Of a stretch of DNA of 64,000 nucleotides, positions 45,001-58,600 are shown in pieces. The position numbers were made by a program, and so were the translations under genes. Below the pieces are notes generated by a model, which was not told the DNA's origin, made no database searches, and worked only from the letters and a program-made list of their open reading frames with translations. The stretch's first letter is position 1. Each line of letters starts with the position of its first letter. Source of the stretch: Xiphydria camelus (Eukaryota; Arthropoda; Insecta; Hymenoptera; Xiphydriidae); the NCBI GenBank assembly GCA_963678675.1, contig OY783199.1, positions 2,239,501 to 2,303,500 on the forward strand, in the 5' to 3' direction.

Positions 45001-48000
45001 ATTTCGCTGTCTTCCCCGATGGCAAGTTTGATTCAGGTAAAATTAAGGTTTCCCACATATTTTTTGGAAATCAACACCGAGAGAAAAGTACGATTGCGGT
45101 GTACATGCACATGTACTTTTTTAGTTGACGTGAACTAAGTATTATTTAAATCGTTTTTCTTTTCATTTTTTGTTCTCTAGTTAGATGCAGTCAAAGCAAA
45201 TTTTGTACAGAAAAGGAATTGCGTTGAGGATTTGATACTGCTATCGCACGCATCGTCGTAGGTACTCTAAATTGAACCGTTTTAGCTAATATAGAAACTT
45301 CTGTCAATTTTTCAGATGACCTTTGAGAAAGCTTGCTTGTTGTACTGAACAGAGGCCAACCGAATATTAACTTAAGTTGCTATTTAGAAAAGCGGTTCAA
45401 TTCACATTGCTGCACTAGTTCAGAACCTAGAGATTTCTAGAAAAATGTTCAAATTCATGATGCTATCTCCAAAGCACAATTATCTCGTTGTCTGAGAATC
45501 GTTGAGCCTGTAGAGTACTTACAGGACAGTACTTAGAGAAAAGCAGCCCATTTTAACACGGTGTACATATTTCCTTTAACATCGTATCGCTTATTAGTAT
45601 ATATATAACAAATATAACATCCCAATTGCGATACACCACATACACGGTTTCGGGAGTGCTAGAAAAATAAACTAATACACGATAATAACACCTTTCTCTC
45701 GGTGAATATCTTTTTTACAAAGACAGTGTTTTCTTTCCAAGGATTTTCCTTTCTATATTATAGATGGCTTGCACGCAATAGCAATAGTGATAATAATGAC
45801 AATAATAATGATGATATAATAACAGTACCGATTTAATAACGAGGACATTTAAAATTCAAGTAATATATTGTTATTAATGTAGGTATAATAAGATTTTGTA
45901 TGTGTCGTAAGACCTCTCTTTCTTTCTACTTAAAAGTTGATTTTTTATAATCGCCTTCGGGAGATTCCCTTTTTTTAAAAATTGTTTTGTATATCCTGCA
46001 ACGCGATTACTTGCTGAAAGGAAGCGATTCTGTTTGCAAACTGATATTGACTGACTGCTGTAGAAGAGTCCACACTTGACTCGAAAGGCTATTTCCACAT
46101 AGCAATGGTGGACACGTCATATTTACAGCGAATTGTTTATTATTCACACAATTAAATAATTATCCCCCCAATAAAAAACGGCAGAACGATATTTTACGCA
46201 ACGCGATCTTATTCCTTTCGGGGTAACGAGCTAATATCTTCCAGAGAATAACTATTGAAATAAAACCCGTGTGAAAATCGCTAATATCTTCGAATTTAAA
46301 GCCAAAACTTCGGCGAAAAATGAACAATAAAAGCGAAAGTGAAGACCGGACTGCTTTATGATAATCTTTTGGTCGGTACGTTATTATTTATTGTGTGATA
46401 ACCCGATAACTCGATAAATTTCAATATTTAATAGATCTTTTAGTGTATATATACATATTTATCGTCTTATTTAAATCCGTCTTACAGTTTGAAACGGACG
46501 ATAATGCCTACACGTGGGACTTCGGAAATCGTGAGTCGAAAATCATCGCTTCGCCATCCCTAAAAAAGGAAAGGATCAAAAAAATTCATCACATCTTCAT
46601 ATAATAAAATTCATTGTTCTGTTTCAAAGAGAGAACGATGTTTGGTCCCCATGCCGATTCTATAGCGATTTAGAGGGGAATTTCAGCGTTCGCCAAACTT
46701 TTAAAACTTCCCCTGATTCGGACTATTCTTCCTACATTCCATGCAAAGGGAAAAAAAGATGGGGTATTTTAATCTATGGCATTTTATCCCGCACTCCTCT
46801 TTCCCGGTTTCCATTCCCAATAATTCATCCGTATGATCACTTTCATTCAGACCACCCAGTCTTAATAAACGCAACCCTTTTAAAAAACCCTCATTCAAAA
46901 TCTTCCCGAAATGTTTTACAACGCTGTTTTTTCTGCTCGCAAACATTACACGAGAAGGCAATATAAATGTTCGAAATTATATGTCAAGTTGATTGGCTTT
47001 TTATATACATATATATATGTGCGTGTATGTTAGATGGCACACAAGTTCTTGAAACATTCAGGAATAGCCCCTAGAACATGCTGTACCTCACTTTAAGATC
47101 GCTTTTCATGTTATAGACCGATAAAAGCAGTCGTAAAGTGGGACACGCGCTAGAGAGGGTGGCTTTTTTATGTCTTCCGGAATAGCACTAACCAAAGATC
47201 TCTGCGCAAAGCCAAGCCAATAATTTGGATTTGCTTCACGTGTGTCGATAACTGAAAGGTCCGGTATATTATCCTTACATGTGGACCCCGATATAATGTC
47301 GCGACGATGCCTTCCTCCCCTTAACGATATTCGCCACGATAAAATGATCGCCTTCCACTCGACGTTACAGTATTTTATTACATCGCTCGGTATACATACT
47401 TTCGCCCTCCCTGTCACTCTGTACTTCACCCCCGCCCCTCCTTTTTCTACATGGAATTTACATTGCATTTATAGATGAACGGGGTGTGCGTATCGCCGAC
47501 GGCCGGAAGGAGTTTAGAGGGTGGTGGTGACGGAAGTGGTGGTGACGTTGGTGGTTGTGGCGGTAGCAATGATACCGGTGCTACCGGAAGTGGCGTTAGT
47601 GGCAGTGGCAGTGGCAGTGGTAGTAGCGGTGGTTGTGGTGCTAGTGGCGGCGGTTCTGGCGCTCGCAGTTGTAGCGGCGGTAATAATAGCGGTAACGACG
47701 TACCCGTCGCTCCTAACAACGACGGGAGTACATCCTTTCGCAAAGCTATCATGGAGCCGACGCGTCATACACGCTCCCAAGGTATACGCAAATTGCAAAA
47801 GTGTTTAAGCACGACGATCAGCCACTACGACCCGGATGGTACGACTTCCGGAAGCTTTTCGTCAAACTTCCCGTTCCACGCACAACGCAGCGTCGAGATT
47901 CGCAACTACAGTGCGACCACCACCCCGGCTTCTCTGACCCCTCCGTTTACCCTCGCCAACGCCAGACAGTATAGCAGCTTTGGTAGTACAGCCAAACTAG

Positions 48001-51000
48001 AATTCATTTGATCTCTCTTCGACTTTAGTAGAAGCTGTCCCTCTTTCTCTTCGTTCTGTCGATGCGCGCGAATAAGCAAAGGACTTGGACACTTCTTTCC
48101 GTCGCTTCTTCGTGCTGATTTCTGTTCTCTTTCGGTAGTACGATCACGCCACTTTCAGTTGACTTTTTCTGATAATAGTAGACACTATCACTCCACTTTT
48201 CCGCCTTTCGACGTCGCGAGTTGATTTTCTATTCTTCCGTTTCGGTTGTAGAGTCACAAACATTCTTTCGACACTCTTCCACTGTAGTAGACGCTGTCCA
48301 TCTTCTTCTCTTGAATAGTCGAGGCACTCGGGTTCTTCTTTTTCCAGGTTTCCTTTCTTCCTACCGTTTTCTTTGCTAATTACTTGCGTGATATATGTGT
48401 ACACTTGGATGGAAAAGATATCTCGAGAAATCGATAATAATTGAGCCTTACCGATTTATCTACGTATTTCCGTTTGTCGGTCGTCGACCCTCTGTCGTAT
48501 ATCTTCGATTAGCATAGGTACTGTCTGGTCTGTTTCTCTCTCTCTTTCTGTGTCGATCTCCACACATTCTTCCTCCTACATTTTCAATCACTATCAGTCT
48601 GGCTCTATCTTTCTGTCTCTCTGTATTTCTTATCACACTCTCGGTCGTCCGTTAATTTTCTTCATCCCCTCTTATTTCCCTTCTCTCGCTCAGTCGTATC
48701 GACACGTGGATTGTCTGTATACGAAAATAGTATAACTACCATGTACATAGCACTTTCTCGTGAGATGATGCAAAAATCTTCATTTTATTTTCGACTTCAG
48801 TTCTTCTCGTCATTAGATATATGCAGCACCATCTTTCGAACAAACGAAACGTACCACTGTACACGTCTCTATATACTATACTGAGTGTTTAGCAGCCTCT
48901 TCCACTTCTGCTTCCACTACCGTAGCGTCGCATTAATATTATTAGTTCTTTTGAGGAATTACATTACGTGTGAGAGTTCGAAGGGTTGCCGACGAACTCC
49001 ATCGTCCCATTTATTTTTCCTTTTGATTGGCACGTCGAAGTAGTTCGTAGCACTCTATACGTGATATACTACACACCTTTTTTTTCGTTTCAAAATTATT
49101 CCAGTTGCGAAATTTTGCGATTTCTAACATATCCACGCACACAGAGCTTCTCTGGAAATCGCAAACAGTATTACTCGGGACTACCGAAACGTTGGCTCGT
49201 TTGAAATCTCCTTTTCAAAGGAAACAAAAAAGAATTATATTCCTCTTTTAGTCATTTTCTTCTTTTATGAGTAAAACTCCATTCCGGTAAGACGTTTTAT
49301 TCGGTACGCATTACTGGCAGTTACCATCAATTTGTTCATTAAAGGAAACATTAGGGAAAAATCGACACTAGTTGATACGCGAATTAATAATTGGTCGACT
49401 GTTTACAGTATACTAAGGCGATTTAAGTTTAACTTTTATGTAGTTTTAATTTAAATCGGCTTATTGGTATAAATAGTAAGAAACACAGCGTCAATCACTG
49501 ATCCACGTATCAACCACTCTAAACTTTATCCTACATTCTCTCTCGATTATACTCTTGTTTCCCGAAGAAACCCATTCCGACATATTCATAAAATTTTGAT
49601 TCGGTTTCCCATATCCGTCAAATTGCATACTGTCAACGATTAATGTAACGCGGGCTCTGTCGCACCATTAATTACGTCTAGACAAATAATGTTGACACAC
49701 CACACACAAGCATGCATATTGGGGCCGCACGAGAAACTCTCGTAATTGTTGCAAACAATAATCGCTCGAAAGCAACGTACATGTATACTTATTTTTATTA
49801 TTTGAACATTGAGATTTCTCATATTAGGGTATAATTGGTGTAGTTATTGGTACTTTAATAGAGCACAAGACATGCTAGTGGAAAAATATATTAAAGAAGT
49901 CAACAAGTATATAGTATTTTCTTAGAAATATTCGCTCTTGTGCCGGTAACTATATCCACTTCTCGAGAAAAGTAGATCCATCACGTTTTATTACACTTCT
50001 AATAGTTGAGAGATGTAGTAGCGATTTTGTTGTTTATTTAGTATTATCGCTCATAATCTTCAGAATCGTCCACGTTAATTAGCAGTATTAGAAATATAAC
50101 ATAGCGTAATGGATCTCTTTTTTTTTTCTTGTACCCTGATGTATGTATATAACTGTTGATCGTACATCGCGAAGAGCCTATAGGGAGCGATGCAAATGAT
50201 CAAATGAATGTGTCACGTTACGTTAGACGCGTTGCCACGTTAACAAGGATCCGACGGTTAAGACACGTTATTATTGTTGTTGTTGTTGTTGTTGCTGTTG
50301 CTGTTGTAATCATTGTTGTATTTAAAACCTGCTACTTACGACTATTTGCTAGAACTGGTATTATCTATCGGTGATTGATACGTATATATAAATATGTTTC
50401 CTCTTCTTTTCATTTTTTATCGTTTTCACTTTGTTATCGTTAGCCGCTCGTCTTGCCGACCGCGTCGACCACGACGCGACGGCCGCCGTGTCTCTCTGTC
50501 CGTGCATGCTTCTTTTATCTTTCACTCGCCAAAACGGGAAAAGGTCTTTGTCCCATAAGTAATCTTCTTCTTCTTGTTCTCGGAAATGCTGGCCGGACAG
50601 ACAAGCCCGACAATTCATTCCAGCGCTCTCGAAGTTCGAGCATGTCCTCACTGGAGAACATCACCACGGAAACCATCAGCTGCCTTACATTCGCCGATTC
50701 CTACACAAAGAAAAGCGGTGCGATTTTGATCACGCTATTTGAAACTTGCTCGCGATAGCATTTCGCGGATCTTAATAATTGTATCTTTCTCGTTGATTTC
50801 ATTCAAGATGCCAGCGCTTTACCGATGTTGTGGATTGGCACATCATTGGGTTCTGTGCAAACCATTGTCTTTAATACGCCCGCTTATGGCGAACGACACT
50901 CGCAGCCTGTGATCATCTCTACTTATAGTAAGCATCATTTTCAGATCTAGGATGTACGCGTAAAATGTTTCTCTCGTAGGAGGAGGGACGATTACTCTTG

Positions 51001-54000
51001 TGTAAACTTCGTCATTCTTACGGCCGGTCTAATTGCGCGTCTTTCGCCACAGGTGGTTCTATGTTTAAGTTGAAAGGATGCATCCTGACCATGTCTTTTC
51101 TGGATTACAACGGTGCACTAATCCCGTACTCCTACGAGCCGTGGACGGACGAGAACTTGGACTCGAAAGAACGCAACAGTAAGATTTTTATGAACTTTTC
51201 ATTGTCGAGTATCGACGATTGTACCGATATTTCTACAGGCTCCTTTCATTTACAATGAATCATATCTCATTGTCTACGTCTTGTTTCTTAACTGTTATAT
51301 ATAAATTTTACGACGCGTTAAGCCAAGTTTTTCCTCTTGACACAATAACCGTTCTCTCGAATGTTTCACTCGAAGAGAGCCAGGTGAAACTCGCCAACAG
51401 CAGGATGTCGCCGACATTGAATGCACAAACCGCCGCGGGAGACGGCTTCGAGGATCGACAATTTGTCGTGCTTACTTCCGAGAAGCAGGCGAGAGTTGTG
51501 GCTCTCCCCTCGCAAAATTGCGTCTACAGACAGCAACTCGCAGAAGCCGATATAGTGATAAAGGCCGAGATCACTTCCTTGAAAGGTAACTCCAAAGTCC
51601 CGCGCCTTTTCGTAATCTCTCCTCGTTAACCGTCGGTTGACAGATTCATCCCTTCACTTTAGTCCCTGCTTAAAAAAATCGGCACGCATAATCATCCCGC
51701 AAATTGTACTCGTTTCCAGATAGTGTCTGTCTCGTGTGTTACGTTTCGAGTGGTCACATTGCCACTTACAGCCTGCCTAGTCTCAGGCCTCTCATAGACG
51801 TGGATTTTCTACCGTTGCTAGATCTGAGGTAAGTAAATTATTTTTTGTCGGCTATCCAAATGCTCAGCTGTTACTGGGAGGAATTAACGTTTGTACAATA
51901 CCAGCTGTCGTACAACATACGAGGTACCGTTTATCGAAACAATCAGTCGGAGGTGAATTTGTCGTTCGATTGCCAGTGATTCGAATTATTAAATCGTTTG
52001 ATCGTAACTGAACAATGATTTCTTTGTTGAATCGTCGAAGATCGAGATGTAAGACGGAACATCGATTCAATAAAGCAATCGTTAATTTGGAGTGTCGCGA
52101 TAACGAGCAGTGAAAAAAATCATTGATGATCAGAAGCATTGATAGATTTCCAAGAGATATCTATTTCCTGTGTGCAGACCCTGCAAATGAATTGGAGAAT
52201 GCTCTTCAGATATTTATGATTATCACACTGACGTTATCAATTATGTACAATATCTACTCGGTTTGAAAAAATTTGAAGGTGAAGCTACGATGAGATATCG
52301 AATTCAAAGTGAAAAAATACAAGAATGCAGAAGGCCAAGTATAGAAATTCCATTGAAATCTGATTTCTCGTAACGTTTCGTCTCTTTACAGCCTCATCTT
52401 CCTAGTTTCTTTTCGAAAATATAACTCCACACAACGGCACCTCGTACGATGTACACTCAGCGGAGAGAATGTCCTGTGTAGCATATTTCTGTGCACACTT
52501 AAGATCGTTTTCTCTTTCTCTCTTTCTCACACACACTTTAGTTGCAAAGGATTGCGAAAGCTTGATATTCCAGAACTTTTGGAACTTCTTCTCTAACAAT
52601 TTTTTAATGTACGCGGTGTGAAAATTGCATGTAACGTTTCATCGAAACTATAAACGCGGAAAGTGCAATGATATCGCTCACGATATCCTCACCTAATCGC
52701 ATTTTAAAACGAAGATCACACGAGTGCATCGTGTTACGGATTCTATCGTTAATTGCGCAAATTAGGGTTTTATATTAATACGCCTTTTACCCGCAAGCGA
52801 ATTGATCTGATATTGCGTTAGAGAATGCCTATGGTAATAGGTACTTCGATGACGAATATCGAAACGAGAAATCAACGATAAATACAGGTGACGCTTGCTC
52901 TTTAGCTACAGATTTACTTGAAACTATTCGGCATGCAACTTCTCTCGTTCTATTTTTTTTTTAATCTCCACAATGCTTCCTTGACAGCACATAATTTTTA
53001 CAAATGTTTCTGGAACTTTACTAAAGTTTTTTTGCACATGCCATGGATATTTCAAATTTCGGCGCACGGAAATATCTATGAACGTCGGGAAACATTCAAG
53101 TAATATTTCAGTAACCTTTTTTTAAATTATTCACTGTTGGGATTCCTTTGCACCTCTTCGGATAACATCTGGAAGTAACAGAGAATCGTAAAATGAAATT
53201 ATTCTAGCCGCTATAAGTTTTACTCTTTCTCTCATTCTCCCGTTCTGCAAGATCTAACGCACTTATTGACATACGGAAAGCTTGAGGCATGCGTCACATT
53301 ATTCTGTTACGTGAGCCGCACTTCATTGCACAGGATATAGTTTATCGTCAACTCTGAGATGTCACTAAAAATAATCGAGGGTAAAACTGCTAACTTAAAA
53401 AAGACAGGTATAATCAGGTGTCAAGATCAAAGTCGTATGACTCTTTAAATTATCATTCGACTTCTCCGTTTCGATCACTAACAACAATATTATCGTCCTG
53501 TTCCGGTGAGAGCTCGACAAATTATTATACAATATATTCATACATGTAGAAATACGATCACTAACACATCGATTCACATTTTTCATAAGCCACGTAATAC
53601 ACTATTTCGCTTATGCTTATCTATCCATCTTCAGTAATCCATTACAATCAAATTTTCGCCAAAAAACTAATCAACTTTCAATCGCGCTTCTCAAATTGGC
53701 TTACTATTTTACATTACATCTTCTAGGGCACCTTAGCTACTCGTATCTCAAATCCACGTATCGAATGGTTAGAGGATTGTAGTCTATTTTGTTAGTATAG
53801 AAAAAAAATTAGAAAGAATTCGGTTTACCCAAAAAGTATGTAATATCATCGTCGAGTCGGGATTAGAACAAAGTCGGGACGGTATGTGCAATCTTCGCAC
53901 CGGGATTAAAGTTGTTTACTTGTTTACCCCTTTTACGACTTAACTCCAATGTCGCGTTTTACTTTAAAATATACACGTATCGTTCGCATACTGTTAAACA

Positions 54001-55605
54001 CTCTCCTCTTCTTCTTCTTCTTCCCTCTGTCTCTGTAATCTCTAACAGTTTTCAGACGACAAAACACGGCATTGTAGACCCCATGTTGTCCATATGGGGT
54101 CACCAACTCTTTGTTAACGGGGATACCGATCAGTAAGTCATCAACTAAATACAGATACCCGGTACAAAATATTTCATACACACGTGAAAAATGACAAAGA
54201 GAAAAAAGGAAAGAAAAGGATTCGATGAGACCGCATCGTATTAACTTCCTGCAGCAAATCATATATAACACTACTTTTTTATCCTTCCAAGAAGCTAAAT
54301 ACCTATCTCTTATAATATCTCTCATCGATTGCTATAACAAATGATTTTAAAAGAAAATTAATAATTCTCTTTCTCTTCCTACACTCAGCATTGTGCCACT
54401 ACTTTTTCGTGCACTTAACGCATATTAGACATACCTACATTATCGAATATTCGACTTCAAACCGAACGAAGAATTTTATTAAAACGATGCTTGAACTCTT
54501 TTCAAAGGTGTCTCGAGCTAAATAAAATCCGTTTCCTACAATGGTGATCAAATGTGGGACAATTTTTGTATCGCTCTGGTTAAATTCTTCGCTTGATTTA
54601 TAATCGAACTTTCGGTATACCCGGTCCCCTCTTTTTTGAAAGTGGGAAAAACGCGTCGTTCCTTATATATTGACGGCTGCGGTAAATTAAAATCTATATA
54701 CCGGCATCTCTTTGCAGAATTGCAAGAACGCTATGCTTCAGTAATAAGGGACACGGTCTCTACCTCTCGTCGCCTACGGAGATACAAAAGTTCACGGTGT
54801 CGAGTGAATTCTGGTACGTCTCGTTTATTTTGTCGTTCGAGAACATTTGCTTCGCAATTTCCGTCATGGTACTCGAGGAAATTTAACAATGCAATATTTA
54901 ATTTCGCTAGCTTCAATCCGCGCTTTTGTATTCCTTTTCAGCGCCGAGTTGACGGAAATGATGGGAGATATATTCATTGCTCATGACATGCCCGAACCAC
55001 CGAAGGAAAGTTTCTTCAAGGGTCTCTTTGGCGGTGGATCTAGGAGTCTCGACAGGGAGGAGTTATGTAAGTATTGGACTTCGAAGTATCATTGTATAAT
55101 TTTCGTACAGAGACAACGATTCATCGCACGGACACATCAAAATTACAATAAGGGGTCGCACAATAAAAAGAGAAAATCTACCCCTTCCCTTTCTCCCTCC
55201 AAGTTTTCAAAATTAAATATTTCATTGAGGGAAATCTGACATTATCTTGAGATGTTAACCCTGGAAAATGATGTCTGCGTAAGACTTAGGTCCCGTCGTC
55301 AGTGCCACATTAGCCGAGGCGTCAGAAGACATAACTTTACCCTTGCAGTTGGAGAGTCTAGCGGTCGTGCTTCGCGTACAGTAGCGAAGCACATACCGGG
55401 ACCGAGCACGGAGAGTCTCAGAGAACGCGTGTCGACCGCTACCGGCGATGTGGCCCTCGCGCATCAGCTGGTTCTCGAGCGTGGTGACAAACTGTCTCAG
55501 TTGGAAGAGCGAAGTGCCCGCATGAGTGCGGAAGCCGAGAACTTCTCAACGTCAGCCCACGGCCTCATGCTCAAATACAAAGATAAAAAGTGGTACCAGC
55601 TATGA
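26883..55605 (+). CDS. Tomosyn: Tomosyn (STXBP5 family), WD40 and R-SNARE regulator of exocytosis
   Basis: Tomosyn occupies the syntaxin/SNAP25 acceptor complex in place of synaptobrevin and restrains vesicle fusion at synapses. Exons: 26883-27002, 29077-29174, 29294-29476, 29954-30088, 30954-31017, 31110-31314, 31477-31552, 33742-33896, 34172-34463, 34935-35178, 35283-35545, 35880-36069, 41294-41527, 42073-42508, 50601-50717, 50808-50927, 51053-51178, 51376-51585, 51720-51828, 54049-54132, 54718-54813, 54942-55066, 55349-55605. All phases agree; 3939 nt, 1312 aa. Residues 40-640 are the Lgl-type WD40 region (RHGFPFQPTALAFDP, DTLHLWNFRQK, ETGQIVFWDLK). Exons 13-14 encode a basic/Ser-rich linker with KKYSWKGFSFKRQL. 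Exons 15-22 complete the second WD40 region (SLPSLRPLIDVDFLPLL). The last exon is the R-SNARE motif: LVLERGDKLSQLEERS places the zero-layer Arg at 1272, and the protein ends KKWYQL without a membrane anchor. Exons 13-14 can be replaced by the cassette at 47475. The acceptor of exon 18 (CGAAG) is the weakest. Confidence 0.95.
33002..33030. repeat. AC microsatellite in tomosyn intron 7
   Basis: Fourteen or so AC units, followed after ~20 bp by a short CT run. It lies in an intron. Confidence 0.85.
41294..42508 (+). CDS. Tomosyn: Tomosyn alternative cassette A (exons 13 and 14)
   Basis: Exon 13 (41294-41527; the start could also be 41297 or 41300 because of CAG repeats) enters in phase 0 after a pyrimidine-rich tract and ends GGG|GTACTT. 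Exon 14 (42073-42508) ends A|GTAAGT in phase 1. Together they encode 223 residues of hydrophilic linker: an acidic/His-rich start, the conserved YSWKGFSFKRQLSKVDLK block, a Ser/Pro region (SPRSLSPVESVDSG) and a basic stretch (RPKRAAKGKLQKREARL). Their phases in and out equal those of the single exon at 47475, so the two are interchangeable. Confidence 0.8.
47475..47781 (+). CDS. Tomosyn: Tomosyn alternative cassette B (single exon)
   Basis: The acceptor is TGCATTTATAG just before 47475 and the donor is CAAG|GTATAC at 47781. The 307-nt exon enters in phase 0 and leaves in phase 1, so it can join exon 12 (ends SPSIDQ, phase 0) to exon 15 (KPDNSFQRS, phase 1) in place of exons 13-14. Its start MNGVCVSPTAGRS directly after SIDQ resembles the corresponding vertebrate tomosyn linker (SDQ, then NG.C.SPT), and SFRKAIMEP near its end also looks related. 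The middle, about residues 16-72, is Gly/Ser low complexity. The resulting protein is 1191 aa. The ORF runs on to 48011, but sequence beyond the donor is probably intronic. Confidence 0.75.
50270..50308. repeat. TTG/CTG trinucleotide repeat in tomosyn intron
   Basis: Consecutive TTG units with interspersed CTG, about 290 bp before exon 15. Open in all frames but with no acceptor placing it in an exon. Confidence 0.8.
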
Positions 55606-58600
55606 GGATGCCACTCGTGTCATCGCAATCAGTGGAGGGACGGTAGAGGAGTGCTATGTAATTTAGCGTTCACATTTCATCCGTGAGTTCTGTTGTTACT
55701 AATACCCTATATATATATATATAAATAATATAGAGATGTATATGTTTATTTATGTATATATACATGTACAAATATATATACACACGCATAAACTATAATA
55801 TATATGAGATGCAAGAGACGAAGGGGAAGTAAAGGGAAAGGGGAGAAAGTAGGGAACGCGAAGGTTCCACCGTACGACTATCCTCAAACACGATGAGTGT
55901 AATTACGGTATATATACATATATAAATATATATATACATACTTATGCATATAATATAGATACTTATATAACACACAATGAGGACATGCGCATGTAAGTTC
56001 TAAAAAAAACGTATGAGATGTAAAAGTCAATACAAGAAGTTCTTTGATAATTCGCCTTTTATTCGCTGACTCTTGTTGATTCATTCGGACGTCTCTGTGA
56101 ATAAGTCGTAGGATTTGTGTAGAATGCACGTGTATTGTGGTTCCCCCTAACTTCTCGCGAGGCACGGCATTGCGAAATATCGGGTACCTATTTGCAATCG
56201 GCAAACGAGGAAGCGATACGTTGATCGTCTCGACGACTCGTTGGTTCGGTGAAACTAGCGCGATAAAATGCTCGACCTACGCGCATTGTGGAATTTTAAA
56301 ACGATCTCAAAAAAAGTGCAGTTTTCACTATGCAAAATCGACTTTCAATGTAGACGATCGTGATTGTCATTTTATTTATCTTCCACAAGACAAGAACATG
56401 GTGCAGTGATGTTACTCCGAATGTATTGACAATAAAACTTAGTTAGTAGTTTGACGAGAGGGAAAGGAAGAAGGGGATAAACTGAGACTTAAGGGAGAAA
56501 CCGTAAATTATGCTTTACACCACGGTGGTTATCTGGGAATGAGGGTGAGAGAGATATATATATATAACCCCCTCCCGGTCTATTCGCGCAGCATGCGGCA
56601 TGCAGGTGGCGAGAGGGGAGAGTTGATGAAAAAAAAGTTACTATAACCGTAGTTACTGCTAGACGTGTTATGTATATAACTGATTACTATTATTATCGAT
56701 ATAGCGAAAGGAAAAACTGCTCTATGATGTGTTATAAAACGTTTATTTGACGTTCGTATTATGTATATCAGGCTGCATATATATATACATATATATATGT
56801 ATATATATTTATTTCTTTGCCAGTCGCGAGTTTTGTCAACAACCGCGGTCTACAGTGCCGTGCACTATAAAAGAGTGAAGAGGGCATATCTGTAATAACA
56901 ATTATTGTATTTTTAATTATACTGATATAATACGAGATCTAGATTACACATAATGACAATATATAATGAATTCGATTGAATTTATCGTTGCTCTGAATTA
57001 TCGTACTGCTTCCATAGCAATAACTGTATGGTCGACGGTATAAGAAGGAAGGAAAAAGAAACGTACGTTCATGAGAGAAGGATGCACCGACGAACTCTTT
57101 ATTAGCTACGCATTACCGAGACTAATGCGACTCTCTTTGGGTATAAATTTTCTTGGGCAATGCATATGTATCCGTTGCAAGTCACGCTCCTTTGCATCTT
57201 GATTGTAAATCGTATACAATGAGTGCCGCATAATGGTACACGTGTCTAATGGGCTAATCGATGTAACTTGATAGATATTAAGAGCATTGAAATTCTCTAA
57301 ATTCCTACTTTCGACACAGCTCGATCATTTTTTTCGCCTTTTTAACTTCGGCAAACCTTCTCTGGTGTTGCGATATCCTTTGAATGTTGCGCGAGTAAAA
57401 GAGACGTCGAGCTTCACTTTGAAATACAACGCGTTTGGTCGAACATTTCTCCTTGGTATTTGTTTCAATCTCAGGGTAATTCGGATCGCGATCGAGGAAA
57501 ATTGTGCTTCGACCATTAAACCAAGTAAATTTATACTCAGTTCTCTCTTGTGACGGAGCGTTCGTTCCTATTTGCAGATGGCGGTCGGCGACCTGGCGTC
57601 GCCGTTAACATTCCAGTTGTTATTTGATTCTGTCCTCGAATGTGCACGCTTAATGCATTTGGGACGAGCGCGCGACACGTTGCAAACAAATTGAATCTTT
57701 GTTAAACGCGGCGTATATTGATTCTTATCGATGTTTTTCATTTGTACTAATAGCGATCTGCTATGATTATGGTTTTACAAGAAGTAGAGAGAGAGAGAGA
57801 GAGAGAAGAAGAGATCTTAATATCACAAAGTACTGCCTGGATGACAGATTGTATCTTGGCTCCGAGTAATAAACGAGTTTGAAAAAACTATAATCGTATA
57901 GTTGTCCAATGATTGGAAGTATGACTTTAGAAGTACATACTTATACGTTTCCTTCAGCACCTAAATAATCGAAAGTCTGTTTTTACTGTTTTTCTAATCA
58001 AAATTTTGTCGTAATCGTACCGTGACTTACTCGAATGGTACTCGGAATTTCGAGCAGTATGCGTATCATGTAATCGACGAAAAAAAATATTAGAAAGTGT
58101 TTGTAGTTGCAAAGCATATATTGTTAAATTATTATCCCTCAAAATCGTCCGAAAATCGAATAAAGCGTTATTAATTCTTAGTTGAATCGCTTAATTCTAA
58201 AATCTGCCATCTCCCGCACCTTTTTTTAATAATAAAAGTAAATCATCTTTTTTTTTTAAAGAATGACAATACAGCTCTTGTATATCTAACTTGAGCTTTC
58301 TTTAGAAATGTAAAGCTATTTCTCTATATTGCGGAGATGTTCAGTTTTCTAAGTAATCAAATTATACAGCTACGATAACTACGTAAAACTAAATAAGAAC
58401 TGGCTGCGTTATTTCAGAAATAATGTACGAGTACAATTTAAAATTATAATATTAATTGCTAGACAAAATCCCAATGAAATTCCCATATCTTCAATGAAAC
58501 ATCACAGGAGATATCATTTCCAAATTGTTTAAGATAAGAGCAAGCACTAGCGTTATTATCGCAAAGAGCTGAATCGATAATTCGGCGTCGAAATGTCTGA

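Larger units (their letters stand above)
36070..50600. other. Long tomosyn introns around the alternative cassettes
   Basis: Apart from the two cassettes (41294-42508 and 47475-47781), I see no further exon-like ORFs with matching phases and splice sites. The 5.2-kb intron before exon 13 and the ~8-kb interval after exon 14 are AT-rich. A small mirrored word GTAGTATTTACT occurs near 37787 and 37836. Short ORFs here are unsupported. Confidence 0.5.

Noticed and set aside
47447..47808. Low-complexity ORFs in other frames over tomosyn cassette B (Pro/Leu-rich, Thr/Ala-rich, Val/Ala-rich)
   Set aside because: GGT/AGT repeats are open in several frames. Only the Gly/Ser frame connects in phase to tomosyn exons.
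47782..48011. C-terminal continuation of the cassette B ORF to a stop codon
   Set aside because: The donor CAAG|GTATAC at 47781 restores the tomosyn frame with exon 15. Reading on would give a protein without its SNARE domain. A truncated isoform is possible but unsupported.
55252..55348. Open frame upstream of the last tomosyn exon, and another frame through it (VVSATLAEASEDITLP)
   Set aside because: The acceptor CCTTGCAG at 55348 joins DREEL to FGESSGRAS in the expected family order; the alternative frame stops after about 30 codons.
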